The notes below the pieces were generated by a model. It was not told the origin of the DNA and did no database searches. It saw only the letters and a list, made by a program, of their open reading frames with translations. Both the position numbers and the translations under genes were made by a program. A stretch of 64,000 nucleotides of DNA from Betaproteobacteria bacterium (GTDB lineage Bacteria > Pseudomonadota > Gammaproteobacteria > Burkholderiales > Burkholderiaceae_A): the NCBI GenBank assembly GCA_016868305.1, contig VGHK01000007.1, positions 1-64,000 on the forward strand, written 5' to 3'. This document shows positions 1-9,593 of the stretch, piece after piece (the stretch's first letter is position 1; each line of letters begins with the position of its first letter).

Positions 1-68
1 TTAAGTGAACTGTCACCGTAATAAAGCACTGAGCGAGTCGCCCCCCTCTTCCGGTAACATAACCAGAC

Positions 69-1265
69 ATGATCCCCTACGGAAGACAGTCGATTTCAGA
101 GGAAGACATCGCCGCGGTGGTGTCGGTGCTGCGATCAGACTTTCTTACCCAGGGGCCCGTGGTACCGCAGTTTGAACAAGCCGTTGCCCAAAAGGTGGGT
201 GTGGCCCATGTGGTAGCCGTTAACAGCGCCACCAGCGCCCTGCATATTGCCTGCATGGCTCTAGACGTCGGCCCTGGCGATACAGTCTGGACTAGCCCCA
301 ACAGCTTTGTGGCCAGTGCCAACTGCGCCATTTACTGTGGGGCCGAGGTCGACTTCGTTGATATCGACCCAGACACCCTCTGCATGGATGCCCAGGCACT
401 AGCAGTTAGCCTTCAGGAGTGTCGGAAAAGCGGCAAGACCTTGCCGAAAGTCGTCATTCCTGTCCACTTCTCCGGTCTAAGCTGCGATATGCCTGCGATT
501 CACCGGTTGAGCCTCGAATACGGATTCAAGATTATCGAGGATGCCTCGCACGCCGTCGGCTCAGTTGTTGGGTTCATGATGGGTGAGCCTGCAGAGCCTG
601 TCGGCTCATGCAGGTTCAGCGACATCTGCGTGTTTAGCTTTCACCCCGTCAAGATCATCACCACCGGCGAAGGGGGTGCAGCCCTTACTCAGTCTGATGA
701 ATTAGCCGGTCGATTACGGGCGCTGCGGTCCCACGGTATTACCCGCGCAGAAGGGGAAATGACCGAGCCCTCGCACGGGGGCTGGTACTACCAAATGCTC
801 TCGCTTGGACTTAATTACCGAATGACCGACATCCAAGCGGCCCTGGGCCTAAGCCAGCTTTCGCGCCTAGAGCAGTTCATCGAGCAGAGGCAGAAAATTG
901 CCGCTCACTACTTAAGTCTTATTGCCGCTGAGCCCAAATTAGGCGAGGGAGCCGTTAAGACGCAGCAGATCCCCAGCTATTGCAGCCCGTCTTACCATTT
1001 GTTTGTCGCACAGATTCCTATGGAATGCCATCGCCGCTGCTTTGACGCCCTGCGAGACAGTGGTTACGGGGTTAACGTGCACTACATTCCTATTCACACG
1101 CAGCCTTATTATTTAGAGCGGGGGTTTGCTTGGGGTGATTTCCCACACTCAGAGGACTACTACAGAGGAGCAATCTCTCTGCCCATCTATCCTGGCTTAC
1201 CCCAAGGGGCCCCAGAGGCGGTCATCGACATCATTGCAAAGGAAATAGGCAGGCCATCAGCCTAA
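69..1265 (+). CDS. pseC: PseC-type aminotransferase (UDP-4-amino-4,6-dideoxy-AltNAc synthesis)
   Basis: PLP-dependent aminotransferase of the DegT/DnrJ/EryC1 family, 398 aa, full length. PseC aminates the 4-keto sugar made by PseB, the second step of CMP-pseudaminic acid synthesis in the cytoplasm. The fold-type-I signature is visible: NSATSALH near residue 52, the EDASHAVGS stretch near 157, and the PLP-binding lysine at about residue 195 in the segment SFHPVKIITTGEGG. It is the first complete gene of the window and lies 29 bp before pseB; the order pseC-pseB is the reverse of the common pseB-pseC. ATG at 69 gives the usual MIPYGRQSI start. A related sugar aminotransferase is the alternative, but adjacency to pseB, pseI and pseG supports PseC. 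Confidence 0.9.
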   Translation: MIPYGRQSISEEDIAAVVSVLRSDFLTQGPVVPQFEQAVAQKVGVAHVVAVNSATSALHIACMALDVGPGDTVWTSPNSFVASANCAIYCGAEVDFVDIDPDTLCMDAQALAVSLQECRKSGKTLPKVVIPVHFSGLSCDMPAIHRLSLEYGFKIIEDASHAVGSVVGFMMGEPAEPVGSCRFSDICVFSFHPVKIITTGEGGAALTQSDELAGRLRALRSHGITRAEGEMTEPSHGGWYYQMLSLGLNYRMTDIQAALGLSQLSRLEQFIEQRQKIAAHYLSLIAAEPKLGEGAVKTQQIPSYCSPSYHLFVAQIPMECHRRCFDALRDSGYGVNVHYIPIHTQPYYLERGFAWGDFPHSEDYYRGAISLPIYPGLPQGAPEAVIDIIAKEIGRPSA

Positions 1266-1294
1266 CTGGCCTGAAATTTGCTGTGATTCCGGTC

Positions 1295-2314
1295 ATGTCA
1301 AGTTCAGAATTCTTCAATGGCAGCTCGATCCTTCTTACAGGGGGAACGGGTTCATTTGGGCGGGCGTTTGCACGCACCGTACTCACCCGCTACCAAAAGA
1401 TCAAGCGGCTGGTGATATTTAGCCGTGACGAACTCAAACAGTTTGAAATGTCACAAGAGTTGTCACAGTCAACATACCCTGCCATACGGTACTTTTTGGG
1501 CGATGTGCGCGACCGTGACCGGCTTACAAGGGCTCTAGAAGGGATCGATACGGTGGTGCACGCCGCAGCGCTCAAGCAAGTGCCCGCTGCCGAGTACAAC
1601 CCCTTTGAGTTTATTAAAACCAATATTCTTGGGGCGCAGAACCTGATTGAGGCCTGCCTAGACTCAAAGGTTAAGCGGGTTGTAGCCTTGTCCACCGACA
1701 AAGCCGCTGCGCCAATCAACCTGTACGGTGCCACCAAACTTTGTTCTGACAAACTCTTTATTGCTGCGAACAACTTTAGGGGCGAGCGAAACCTAAGGTT
1801 CTCGGTTGTCCGCTATGGCAACGTTATGGGCTCGCGGGGCTCTGTCATTCCCTTCTTCCTAGAGAAGGCCAAGGAAGGGGTTCTGCCCATCACCCACCCC
1901 GACATGACGCGCTTTAACATTCTTTTAGAAGAGGGCGTGGACATGGTGCTCTGGGCCCTAGAGAACGCCATGGGTACTGAGATTTTTGTTCCGAAGATTC
2001 CGTCTTACAGAATTACGGATGTGGCTAAGGCTGTAGCTCCGGATTGCAAGATCGAGGTAGTGGGTATTCGACCCGGCGAGAAGTTGCACGAAGAGATGAT
2101 TACTGTAAGCGACAGTTCAACCACTATTGACATTGGCCCCTACTACGTGATTTTACCCATCAATAATGGCGTCAAGAAGCGCTATATCAAAGAACGTAAT
2201 GCACAGGCGGTTCCCGATAACTTTTCTTACAACAGCGGAACCAACCCAGATTTTCTTAGTGTTGAATCTCTTCAAGCCCTTATTAAGAACGAGCTTTTAA
2301 TCAAGGTTCGCTGA
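1295..2314 (+). CDS. pseB: PseB-type UDP-GlcNAc 4,6-dehydratase (inverting)
   Basis: Short-chain dehydrogenase/reductase of the FlaA1/PseB class, about 339 aa. It converts UDP-GlcNAc to UDP-2-acetamido-2,6-dideoxy-arabino-hexos-4-ulose, the committed step of the pseudaminic acid route. The N-terminal NAD(P) motif TGGTGSFG is at residues 15-22, and the family catalytic set STDK followed by YGATK is intact. A GTG at 1283 is also in frame, but the ATG at 1295 gives the usual short N-terminus before the Rossmann glycine loop. It sits between pseC and a methyltransferase gene in the same direction, with 5 bp to the next gene, so co-transcription is likely. Confidence 0.92.
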   Translation: MSSSEFFNGSSILLTGGTGSFGRAFARTVLTRYQKIKRLVIFSRDELKQFEMSQELSQSTYPAIRYFLGDVRDRDRLTRALEGIDTVVHAAALKQVPAAEYNPFEFIKTNILGAQNLIEACLDSKVKRVVALSTDKAAAPINLYGATKLCSDKLFIAANNFRGERNLRFSVVRYGNVMGSRGSVIPFFLEKAKEGVLPITHPDMTRFNILLEEGVDMVLWALENAMGTEIFVPKIPSYRITDVAKAVAPDCKIEVVGIRPGEKLHEEMITVSDSSTTIDIGPYYVILPINNGVKKRYIKERNAQAVPDNFSYNSGTNPDFLSVESLQALIKNELLIKVR

Positions 2315-2319
2315 ACTCA

Positions 2320-3369
2320 ATGCTTAGATACCCTGACCTCAAAAAAGCGTTTGCCTTGCTTGAGAAGCAGAGTGACCTTTACAGGCCCACCTCCTTCTGG
2401 GCTGATGCGTCGCGAAAACTTGCCTATGAATTCGAAGAAATTGGCATAGAAAACTTTCGTCACGGGCCTTTGGCTTTGTCTTATTTTGTCCCAACCTACG
2501 GACCACCCACTATGGGCTTACGAAAGGAACAGGTTGAGCTACTCACCCGAACTTTTCAAGAGCACTATGCAGATCACACAAAGGGCAGGCTTGCTCTTGA
2601 TGCCTATTTAAGCGGCCAACTTAATGCTTTAGCGGACTACCGCGTTCTATTGGCGGCTAACAGTGCACCCGATGCGCTAGGCCTTACTGAATTTTCGGAA
2701 AGTTCCATTGGGAGCCCTATTGAGCAATACCACTTCGATGGCAGAAGCTACAGCCGGTCTTCGCTTAATTACCTTTTGGGGTTAAGCCTGTTAAAACGAC
2801 ATACCGATTTAAGCGGTATTAAAACCGTACTAGAGATTGGGGGCGGCTTTGGAACATTGGGCGAAATTCTTGGGAAAGCACCTTCGAAAGGTCTTAAGTA
2901 CATTGATGTGGACATTCCGCCCACCCACTTTGCCGCCGAGTATTACCTTAAGGAAAACTTTGGCAGTCAAAATGTAGCTAGTTTTTCAGACCTAGAAGGT
3001 CAATCCGAAATTGAAATATCAGACTTACCGGACTTTACGGTGATGTGTTCTTGGCAACTTGAGAAACTTAAGGGGAAGGTCGATTTATTTGTGAATTTCA
3101 TTTCTTTTCAGGAAATGGAACCGGAGGTAGTCGAAAACTACCTTAAAGAGGTCACACGCCTCAAAGCGCGGTGGCTTTTACTTCGAAATATGAGAGAGGG
3201 CAAACAAAAACAGATGGCATCAAAAGTCGGAGTTAAAGTTCCTATCTTGGGTGAAGACTATTCAAATATGTTACCTGATTATTCACTAGTAGCGACAGAT
3301 GTTCACCCCTTCGGGTATCAAACGTTAGATGGTTTTCATTCCGAGGTACAGTTATTCAAGCGAAGCTGA
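2320..3369 (+). CDS. Putative sugar O-methyltransferase
   Basis: 349 aa. The middle of the protein has a class I SAM-binding motif, VLEIGGGFGTLGEIL (about residues 168-182), followed by a conserved segment with IDVDIPPTHFAAEYYL. The overall pattern, with SYFVPTYGPPT near the start, resembles the putative sugar O-methyltransferases found in nonulosonate and LPS clusters (NanM-like); this is a recollection of family features, not a search result. It follows pseB by 5 bp and probably methylates a hydroxyl or N-substituent of the pseudaminic acid precursor or the finished glycan. Base composition is AT-richer than the flagellar genes. Substrate unknown. Confidence 0.7.
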   Translation: MLRYPDLKKAFALLEKQSDLYRPTSFWADASRKLAYEFEEIGIENFRHGPLALSYFVPTYGPPTMGLRKEQVELLTRTFQEHYADHTKGRLALDAYLSGQLNALADYRVLLAANSAPDALGLTEFSESSIGSPIEQYHFDGRSYSRSSLNYLLGLSLLKRHTDLSGIKTVLEIGGGFGTLGEILGKAPSKGLKYIDVDIPPTHFAAEYYLKENFGSQNVASFSDLEGQSEIEISDLPDFTVMCSWQLEKLKGKVDLFVNFISFQEMEPEVVENYLKEVTRLKARWLLLRNMREGKQKQMASKVGVKVPILGEDYSNMLPDYSLVATDVHPFGYQTLDGFHSEVQLFKRS

Positions 3370-3518
3370 ATATCGTTTTTGTTTGGAGTAAAATATCTTT
3401 ATGCTCATCGATAATGGTTTTTGGAGGTTTAAGTTATCCGTCTCGCCAATCTTATTGAATATGATACAAGCGAGCGGCTTTGAATTTTTTCGGGTATTTA
3501 ATTAGAAGAACTCAATAA
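3370..3518 (+). other. AT-rich gap with a 34-codon ORF
   Basis: This 149-bp gap inside the sugar operon holds an in-frame ORF from ATG 3401 to TAG 3505 (34 codons; the translation contains PILLNMIQASGFEFFRV). It looks more like a decayed coding remnant than a functional gene, because no good ribosome-binding site is placed before it. No terminator hairpin or promoter is recognisable, so the operon probably reads through. Confidence 0.25.
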
Positions 3519-4694
3519 ATGCGTGCACTATCAATAGGGGCGGGGTCAGAACAAGTGGCCTCAATTACCATCGCGAAGTCACTTGGAATTAAGTTGCTTG
3601 CTCTTGATGGAAGGCCTGACGCAGAGGGGGCGAAATTAGCCGACCAGTTCATTTGCGTAGATCTTATGGATGCTGAAAGTGTTCTTCAAATTGCTGAACA
3701 GTTTCAACCAAATTTTGTTTTGCCAGTGCCACTTGCGAGCCCGCTGATTACTGCGGGGATCGTCAATGATGCTCTTGAGCTCAAGGGTGTCTCCGAGTTT
3801 GCAGCACGTCTTGCTAATGACAAACTTAAGATGCGCACTGAATTTACGGCGAATGGTGTGTCGATGGCGGAGCAAATCTTAGTTCAAAATACATCCGATA
3901 TCGATAAAGCCATAGAAGATTTAGGGTTTCCATTAATTCTAAAACCACGATCTGGGTCGGGTAGTAGAGGGGTATTACTAATTGAGAACAAAGCCAGTCT
4001 TCCTGAGTTTATCCCTATTGTCCCAAGTGAAGATTTGGTCATTGAGAGAGCGCTAATCGGGCAAGAGGTGGGCATTGATGGGGCCTTCATTAATGGAGGG
4101 TTGGTGTTGTACGCTTTACGTTTTAAACGTCTAACTCCGCCTCCGCATAGGCAAGCAGTTAGTTATCTTGCGAAGGATCCGACGAAGGAGCATTGCTTTC
4201 CTGAAATAGTCAAACTCGTATTGAAATCCCTGAAAACTCTAAGGTGTCAGAATGTCCTATTCCACGCTGACGTTGTTCTAGGAGATGATGGAGTCATCAG
4301 TTTAATCGAGCTTTCGCCTCGCCCCTCGGGGCATTCGATACACGGTGCTCTCCTTCCAATTTGCTATGGCACTAATTTGATTGAAGACTTTATTCTACGG
4401 GTTTACATGTATAAAAAGTTACCCCCTAATCGTTTTCAAAAACCCGCTTTTATGTCGTTTTTGCCCCTAGCGGCTGGACGCGTTGTCATGCCCCTTAACA
4501 TTGAAAAGGCTGCAGTAGAAGGAGGAGCAATTACTGTTCAGTGTCAGCTCAAGACTGGCGATGAAATAGGGCCAATGATTGACGGGTCGAGTGCATTGCA
4601 ACGCGGCTATATGACGATGCTTACTGACAATGAGCTACACGGCGCACAAATGGCAAGACGGATTGCCGACGCAGTCAGCATCGAGTCGATCTGA
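3519..4694 (+). CDS. ATP-grasp ligase-like protein
   Basis: 391 aa. An N-terminal pre-ATP-grasp (biotin-carboxylase-like) Rossmann domain is followed by an ATP-grasp domain: the nucleotide-binding strand and glycine loop PLILKPRSGSGSRGV is at about residues 144-158, and the metal-binding segment IELSPRPSG near 265-273. ATP-grasp enzymes join a carboxylate to an amine or thiol through an acyl phosphate. In this cluster, which has no recognisable PseH acetyltransferase, the protein may attach an amino acid or other acid to a sugar amine; this is inference. It ends 2 bp before the next methyltransferase. Substrates cannot be read from the sequence. Confidence 0.75.
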   Translation: MRALSIGAGSEQVASITIAKSLGIKLLALDGRPDAEGAKLADQFICVDLMDAESVLQIAEQFQPNFVLPVPLASPLITAGIVNDALELKGVSEFAARLANDKLKMRTEFTANGVSMAEQILVQNTSDIDKAIEDLGFPLILKPRSGSGSRGVLLIENKASLPEFIPIVPSEDLVIERALIGQEVGIDGAFINGGLVLYALRFKRLTPPPHRQAVSYLAKDPTKEHCFPEIVKLVLKSLKTLRCQNVLFHADVVLGDDGVISLIELSPRPSGHSIHGALLPICYGTNLIEDFILRVYMYKKLPPNRFQKPAFMSFLPLAAGRVVMPLNIEKAAVEGGAITVQCQLKTGDEIGPMIDGSSALQRGYMTMLTDNELHGAQMARRIADAVSIESI

Positions 4695-4696
4695 TT

Positions 4697-5380
4697 ATGA
4701 GTCAAGAATTAAGAAAAGGCGTCTCAACTTTTTGGGGAGCTGAGGCTTTAGCTAATGTCTTGAGTTGGCCCGATGAGAGCCTCATCAGATTTCTCGGCTC
4801 CCGTTTTCCAGATCGTACTTTGAACGCCAAAAAGCGTGCGCTAGAGATTGGCTGTGGTAACGGTCGTAATCTGATTGCTTTAATCCAGCAAGGTTTTGAT
4901 GCAACTGGCGTAGATATCTCAGAGGATGCAGCCGCAAACTGTCGAGCCATCTTGGAGGCAGCTAATCTCAAGTGCAATGTCATCACTGGTGCGTTTCAAG
5001 ACGTAGTGTCTCTCAATGAGCAGTTTGACCTAATCGTTTGGGATAGCCCTTTCATCGACACCCAAACAGGCATGACACTTGGATTCGCCCGCTCGATACA
5101 ACTGCTTAAGGTAGGAGGTTTGCTGTGGGTCAAATTTCGTCATCCAGATAGCTGGTTCTCTGGGTTGGGCAAGCCTCTAGAGGAGCGTACTTTCCTTTTA
5201 GACGAGCGTGCAGGGGCGTATTCCGGTGCGCTTTACTCCTTCCACGATAGAGCACAAGGATCTACGATGCTGCAGGCGGCCGGTTTCGAGATCTCTAACG
5301 TTGAGCGGGTTGAGCTATGGAAGAAGAATGAGGCAGAGCGGCACGTTTGGACGGTGTTTTGGGCATGCAGACCCTATTAA
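4697..5380 (+). CDS. Class I SAM-dependent methyltransferase
   Basis: 227 aa, a compact methyltransferase. Motif I is ALEIGCGNGRNLIALI (about residues 49-64), the acidic end of strand 2 is GVDIS, and post-motif residues IVWDSPF resemble the motif IV region of N- or O-methyltransferases. It starts 2 bp after the ATP-grasp stop, and its 3' end overlaps the start of pseI, so the three are translationally coupled. A role in methylating the N-acyl or amino-acyl group installed by the neighbouring ATP-grasp protein is plausible but inferred. It is unrelated in length and motif to the methyltransferase at 2320. Confidence 0.78.
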   Translation: MSQELRKGVSTFWGAEALANVLSWPDESLIRFLGSRFPDRTLNAKKRALEIGCGNGRNLIALIQQGFDATGVDISEDAAANCRAILEAANLKCNVITGAFQDVVSLNEQFDLIVWDSPFIDTQTGMTLGFARSIQLLKVGGLLWVKFRHPDSWFSGLGKPLEERTFLLDERAGAYSGALYSFHDRAQGSTMLQAAGFEISNVERVELWKKNEAERHVWTVFWACRPY

Positions 5381-6432
5381 ACCAAGGCTTTTGTCTTGCA
5401 GATAGGCAAATCGGAGGGGAAGCCCCCTGCTTCATCGTTGCAGAGATTGGAGCAAATCATGATGGTGATCCAAAGCGCGCGATGGAACTTATCGAAATGG
5501 CTGCTGCCGCTGGTGCAGACGCCGTAAAGTTTCAGACCTACTCCGCTTCGGAATTAGTGGCGGATCCAGAACGCGTGCTCAATTGGGGGCGTGAGGGATA
5601 TGAGCGTGAGGAGACGATAGGTTCTTTGTTTGACAGACTCGCCTTACCGCGAGAAGCTCACAAAGACCTTTTCGATTTCGCAAAGTCGAAGGGCCTGATA
5701 GCCTTTTCAACTCCTTTTAGTCTGGACGGCGTTGACTTTCTAAATGATTTAAACGTACCGCTCTGGAAGGTCGCGTCATCCGATGTCCGGGATAAGCGAC
5801 TGTTAGATCATATCGCCAGCAAAGCCAAGCCAGTTATTCTGTCTACTGGCAAGTCGCTCCTGCAGGAAACCGCTCGAGCGGTCGACATTCTGCGATTCCA
5901 TAAAGTTCCATTTGCTGTTCTTCATTGCCTCGCTCAGTACCCCGCACCAATGGAGGAGGTTTGTTTGTCGACGATTCCCGCCTTCAAGGGTATTTTTCCA
6001 GATGCGGTTATCGGTTTTTCGGACCACACTATCGGAATCACAGCTGCGCTAGGTGCTGTAGCGCTAGGAGCGAAGATTCTAGAGCGGCATGTCACCTATG
6101 ACGAAGGTGCTGAAGGTCCAGACCACTGGTTTTCTTCCCCACCAGAGGAGTTTACGCAGCTTTGTCAAGAGATTCGGCGTTTGGAGGTTGCCATACGCGG
6201 GGTGCGAACTGGGATACTCCCCTCGGAGGTACGAGAGCGTGAAGTGTCAGTTAGATCACTGGTTTTGCGAGTAGGCTTGAAAGCGGGCGACTGCATTCGG
6301 CCCGAGCATCTTGAGGCCAAGCGTCCAGGCTATGGTATCGATCCTTTTGATGCGGACAAGATCATAGGAATAATGGTGCCTAGAGACCTTCCCGGCGGAT
6401 CCATTCTTACCTGGGAGGCGCTGAAGCCTTAA
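5365..6432 (+). CDS. pseI: PseI-type nonulosonate (pseudaminic acid) synthase
   Basis: About 355 aa NeuB-family synthase that condenses a 2,4-diamino-2,4,6-trideoxyhexose with phosphoenolpyruvate to give the nine-carbon acid. The N-terminal TIM barrel shows FIVAEIGANHDGD, AVKFQTY, and later ILSTGKS, LHCLAQYPAP, IGFSDHT and ERHVTYD. The C-terminal antifreeze-like SAF domain contains VLRVGLKAGD and KRPGYGI. The TTG at 5347 is in frame, but the ATG at 5365 is preferred; either start overlaps the upstream methyltransferase. The stop codon overlaps the pseG start by one base (TAATG). Confidence 0.9.
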   Translation: MQTLLNQGFCLADRQIGGEAPCFIVAEIGANHDGDPKRAMELIEMAAAAGADAVKFQTYSASELVADPERVLNWGREGYEREETIGSLFDRLALPREAHKDLFDFAKSKGLIAFSTPFSLDGVDFLNDLNVPLWKVASSDVRDKRLLDHIASKAKPVILSTGKSLLQETARAVDILRFHKVPFAVLHCLAQYPAPMEEVCLSTIPAFKGIFPDAVIGFSDHTIGITAALGAVALGAKILERHVTYDEGAEGPDHWFSSPPEEFTQLCQEIRRLEVAIRGVRTGILPSEVREREVSVRSLVLRVGLKAGDCIRPEHLEAKRPGYGIDPFDADKIIGIMVPRDLPGGSILTWEALKP

Positions 6433-7436
6433 TGCGTGTATTAATTTGGACGAAAGGCGGGGGCAGATCTGGCGTTGGGCATCTAACCAGATGCCAGGCA
6501 TTAATTCATGCGTTAGCTCGTCGCGGCGCATCACTTGAGGTTTTCGCTGAAGCAGACGATACGCTTGCCCCATTCATCCAGGTGAATGGGATAGATGTTC
6601 AGTTTGTTGCCGACCGCCAGTCAAGTTTCGCAGCCCTAAGGCGTGCGCTCCCAGCCCCACTGCTGATCGCTGACAGGCCTGATCTCACCGCTGAAGACAG
6701 CAAATCGTTTCGTGCAGCAGGTGCCGGAAAACTGGTTCTGCTTGCAGGTTCCAGGGTTGGCTATTACCCTAGTGACTTGGCGATTATTGATGACCCGTTT
6801 CTAACCGAAACGCAGGAGCCATTGACTCAACGACTTGAAGTGGGAATTCACCTTCATATGATTCGTCCCGAAACATTAGCTCTTCGCCCCGATCATTTCA
6901 CTGATATCAGCGCGAGAAAACCTCTTGGGCTGTTAATCGCCCTAAGTGGAACGGATCCTGGTGAGATGACGGAAGCCTTAGTGTCGAGCCTTAATAGGCT
7001 TTGCTTGCACGAGACCCTATCACTGAGCCTTCGTGTAGTTGCCGGGCCAGGCTGGTCTGAACAACGCCTAGGTAGCTTTCTCAACGCAATAAAAAGCGGC
7101 GTTGAGGTGGTAATCGCGCCGCGTAATCTCGGTGAAGAGATTCTAAAAAGTGACGCTGTTGTTACGCTCGGCGGTCAAACAACCTACGAAGCGTTCGCCT
7201 TGGGGCGTCCAGCTATGTGTATACCCTGGAAGACCACGAGAAGTTATGCAATTGCTCTCGATCAGCAGGGCCTCGCACTTCTGCTAGATTCCGATCCAAG
7301 TCAGGCAGCGTCAAAGATCATTAACGCACTGAAGAAGCCAACGAAAATTATTGAACGTGCTCGGCGCGCTTTCTTTTTAATCAATAGTTCGGCAGCAGAC
7401 GACGTGGCTGAACTGTGCCTTGATGGGGTGGCATGA
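6432..7436 (+). CDS. pseG: PseG-type UDP-sugar hydrolase
   Basis: 334 aa GT-B-fold nucleotidase that removes UDP from the 2,4-diacetamido-altropyranose (or its variant here) before PseI acts. The N-terminal GVGHLTRC motif places a histidine at residue 17, the position of the catalytic base described for Campylobacter PseG. The C-terminal sugar-nucleotide motif VVTLGGQTTYEAFALGRP is typical of the MurG-like half. The ATG overlaps the pseI stop by one base, and the stop overlaps the next start by 4 bp, showing tight coupling. Confidence 0.88.
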   Translation: MRVLIWTKGGGRSGVGHLTRCQALIHALARRGASLEVFAEADDTLAPFIQVNGIDVQFVADRQSSFAALRRALPAPLLIADRPDLTAEDSKSFRAAGAGKLVLLAGSRVGYYPSDLAIIDDPFLTETQEPLTQRLEVGIHLHMIRPETLALRPDHFTDISARKPLGLLIALSGTDPGEMTEALVSSLNRLCLHETLSLSLRVVAGPGWSEQRLGSFLNAIKSGVEVVIAPRNLGEEILKSDAVVTLGGQTTYEAFALGRPAMCIPWKTTRSYAIALDQQGLALLLDSDPSQAASKIINALKKPTKIIERARRAFFLINSSAADDVAELCLDGVA

Positions 7437-8179
7437 AATCAGCAGCCATTATCCAAGCGCGCATGTCCTCTTCTCGGCTTCCCGGCAAGGTATTGATGCC
7501 TATAGGCGATCGTCCGATGTTGCAGCTTATTTTTGAACGTCTCCGGCTTAGCAAGTGCCTCTCGGACGTCATTGTCGCAACAAGCCTAGACGTTGCTGAC
7601 GACGCGATTGAGGAACTTTGCTCTTCGCATGGGATTGGGGTCGCACGGGGCTCACGGACTGATGTTCTGGCTAGGTTTATGGATGCGCTTGAACTCACCA
7701 AGGCAACGGCTATTGTTCGAGTAACAGCGGATTGCCCCCTGATTGATTACCGCTTAATCGATATGGCTTTAAACATATTTAGTTTCGAATCCTTAGACTA
7801 CCTTTCAATGGGTTCAGATAGTGGTTATCCTAGAGGCATTAATGCTGAGGTCATTGCGCGATCTGCATTAGAGATCTCCGCCAAGGAAGCTATCGAGCCT
7901 TATGAGCGCGAACATGTCACACCTTTTATCTATACCAGGCCACAGCGGTTTAGTCTCAAAGTGTTGGTTTCCCCCGAGTCGTTGATGAGAGCAGACTATC
8001 GGGTCACCGTTGATGAGCAATTAGATATAGATATGATTCGCTTGCTTGTTTCTGGAATAGGAATTGACCCTCTCGATATTAGCCTAGCAGATGTTGTAAA
8101 GTTTTTAGACATGAACCCTGAAATCGCACGAATGAATATCGACGTGTATCAAAGGCACTTTTCTGAGGCAAATGGATGA
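7433..8179 (+). CDS. SpsF-like cytidylyltransferase (likely CMP-nonulosonate synthetase)
   Basis: 248 aa nucleotidyltransferase. The N-terminus AAIIQARMSSSRLPGKVL is the NTP-binding loop of the SpsF (COG1861) family, and RVTADCPLID is the second conserved block. By position it should activate the finished nonulosonic acid as CMP-sugar, the role of PseF, but its sequence type is SpsF rather than the usual PseF/NeuA type. It overlaps pseG by 4 bp and the following FAD gene by 4 bp. Function is inferred from family and operon. Confidence 0.75.
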   Translation: MKSAAIIQARMSSSRLPGKVLMPIGDRPMLQLIFERLRLSKCLSDVIVATSLDVADDAIEELCSSHGIGVARGSRTDVLARFMDALELTKATAIVRVTADCPLIDYRLIDMALNIFSFESLDYLSMGSDSGYPRGINAEVIARSALEISAKEAIEPYEREHVTPFIYTRPQRFSLKVLVSPESLMRADYRVTVDEQLDIDMIRLLVSGIGIDPLDISLADVVKFLDMNPEIARMNIDVYQRHFSEANG

Positions 8180-9537
8180 AGGAGGCGACGGTAGTTGGCG
8201 GCGGGCCAGTAGGGCTTGTATCGTCTGTTCTTCTAGCTTCCCAAGGCTTCAAAGTTTTATTGTTGGAACGTGAGCGAGAACTGGGGGGCCTAATGCGCTC
8301 GCTGCCGCTCATTGATGGTTTCGAGTTCGATTACGGTACCAGATTTGCACCGCGGCTTGATAACCCACAAATTGATTTGCAACTCTGCAACACTAGCGGC
8401 GACTGGCTGGAGTTTAAACATCTTCTTTCGGGGACCTTCTTCGCTGGAAAGTTACAGGAGGGGACTGCTTTTCTTGACGTTAATGGTCTGCCTCCTAGCT
8501 TGGTTAAAGCAGTTGAGCGCGACTACTTCAGCGCCAGGAACAAGAATCTAGAGTGCCATAATGCGGAGAATTATGTTATCGATAGATTTGGTACGGCAGC
8601 TTTATCATATATCTTTGAACCCGCTCTGAGAAAAATCACCGGGCTTTCGCCTGGCGAGCTATCCCCAAGTGTCATACAACTTTACGGACTCTCTAGGCTA
8701 TTAATGTTTTCAGCACAACGTACGAGAGAGCTTAAGGTTGAAGATGAACATAATGAAAGATTGGCTTTCCATTCACGCGATGAGGGTTTACCAACAGACC
8801 CTAAGCGAGTTTTTCGGTATCCGAGACGAGGCGGGATTGGGCTTTGGACAAGGCGATTGGAGGTTATCGCAAGACGAGCAGGGGTGGTTATCCGCACTGG
8901 TGTATCTGCCAAGGGGATTGAACGTTTGAGTGACAGCAGCGCTCGCTTGACACTCAACGATGGAAGTGAAATCACCACTTCTAGATTGATTTGGAGTATT
9001 CCGGGTTCTCTGTTGCTTCACGCTGCCGGCGTATTGCCACCTGGCGCTCCGCCACGCATGACATCTGGACTTACGTTGTTTCATTTTGTGTTCGACCAAC
9101 CCCCGCGCTCGGAGCTTTTTTACATTACAAACTACGACCCTGATTTCGCCACCTATAGAGTTACGCTATATACAAATGTGCAAGGCGAGTCCGTAAAAAA
9201 AGGGCTCTACCACCTGACAGTTGAAGTGATTCAGAACGCATGGCTTACCGAACCCCCAACTCCTGAAGTAATCGTCCGTGAGTTATTGTGTATGGGGGTA
9301 CTCGCTCCAAATGTTAGGGTATTGGAAACTGCTGTAACCCAAATTAGACAAGGTTTCCCCCTTCCAACTCCAGATCTTGCAGCCCAAGCACGATCACATG
9401 ACAACCTAACTAAGCAGTTATTTCCGAAAGCGGTAATATTGGGTCGCGGTCAAACGGGGATTTTTTTTCTCCGGGATGCCCTGCGTGAATGCACAAGAGA
9501 GCTAAGTGAAGAAAAGTTAAATGATTGCTCTAAATAG
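8176..9537 (+). CDS. FAD-dependent oxidoreductase of the amine-oxidase/UGM-like class
   Basis: 453 aa. The N-terminal dinucleotide-binding motif is VVGGGPVGLVSSVLLASQGF followed by LLERERELGG, and the C-terminal FAD contact GRGQTGIFFLRDAL is near residue 420. The layout resembles protoporphyrinogen-oxidase or UDP-galactopyranose-mutase relatives that occur in polysaccharide clusters. It overlaps the cytidylyltransferase by 4 bp and so belongs to the sugar operon. It may oxidise, isomerise or protect a carbohydrate intermediate, but no specific reaction can be assigned. Confidence 0.65.
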   Translation: MKEATVVGGGPVGLVSSVLLASQGFKVLLLERERELGGLMRSLPLIDGFEFDYGTRFAPRLDNPQIDLQLCNTSGDWLEFKHLLSGTFFAGKLQEGTAFLDVNGLPPSLVKAVERDYFSARNKNLECHNAENYVIDRFGTAALSYIFEPALRKITGLSPGELSPSVIQLYGLSRLLMFSAQRTRELKVEDEHNERLAFHSRDEGLPTDPKRVFRYPRRGGIGLWTRRLEVIARRAGVVIRTGVSAKGIERLSDSSARLTLNDGSEITTSRLIWSIPGSLLLHAAGVLPPGAPPRMTSGLTLFHFVFDQPPRSELFYITNYDPDFATYRVTLYTNVQGESVKKGLYHLTVEVIQNAWLTEPPTPEVIVRELLCMGVLAPNVRVLETAVTQIRQGFPLPTPDLAAQARSHDNLTKQLFPKAVILGRGQTGIFFLRDALRECTRELSEEKLNDCSK

Positions 9538-9593
9538 TCAAAGCAACCAGATTGCCTTTGGATCCTAATTTAATTTATTTGAAGCGTGTGTAA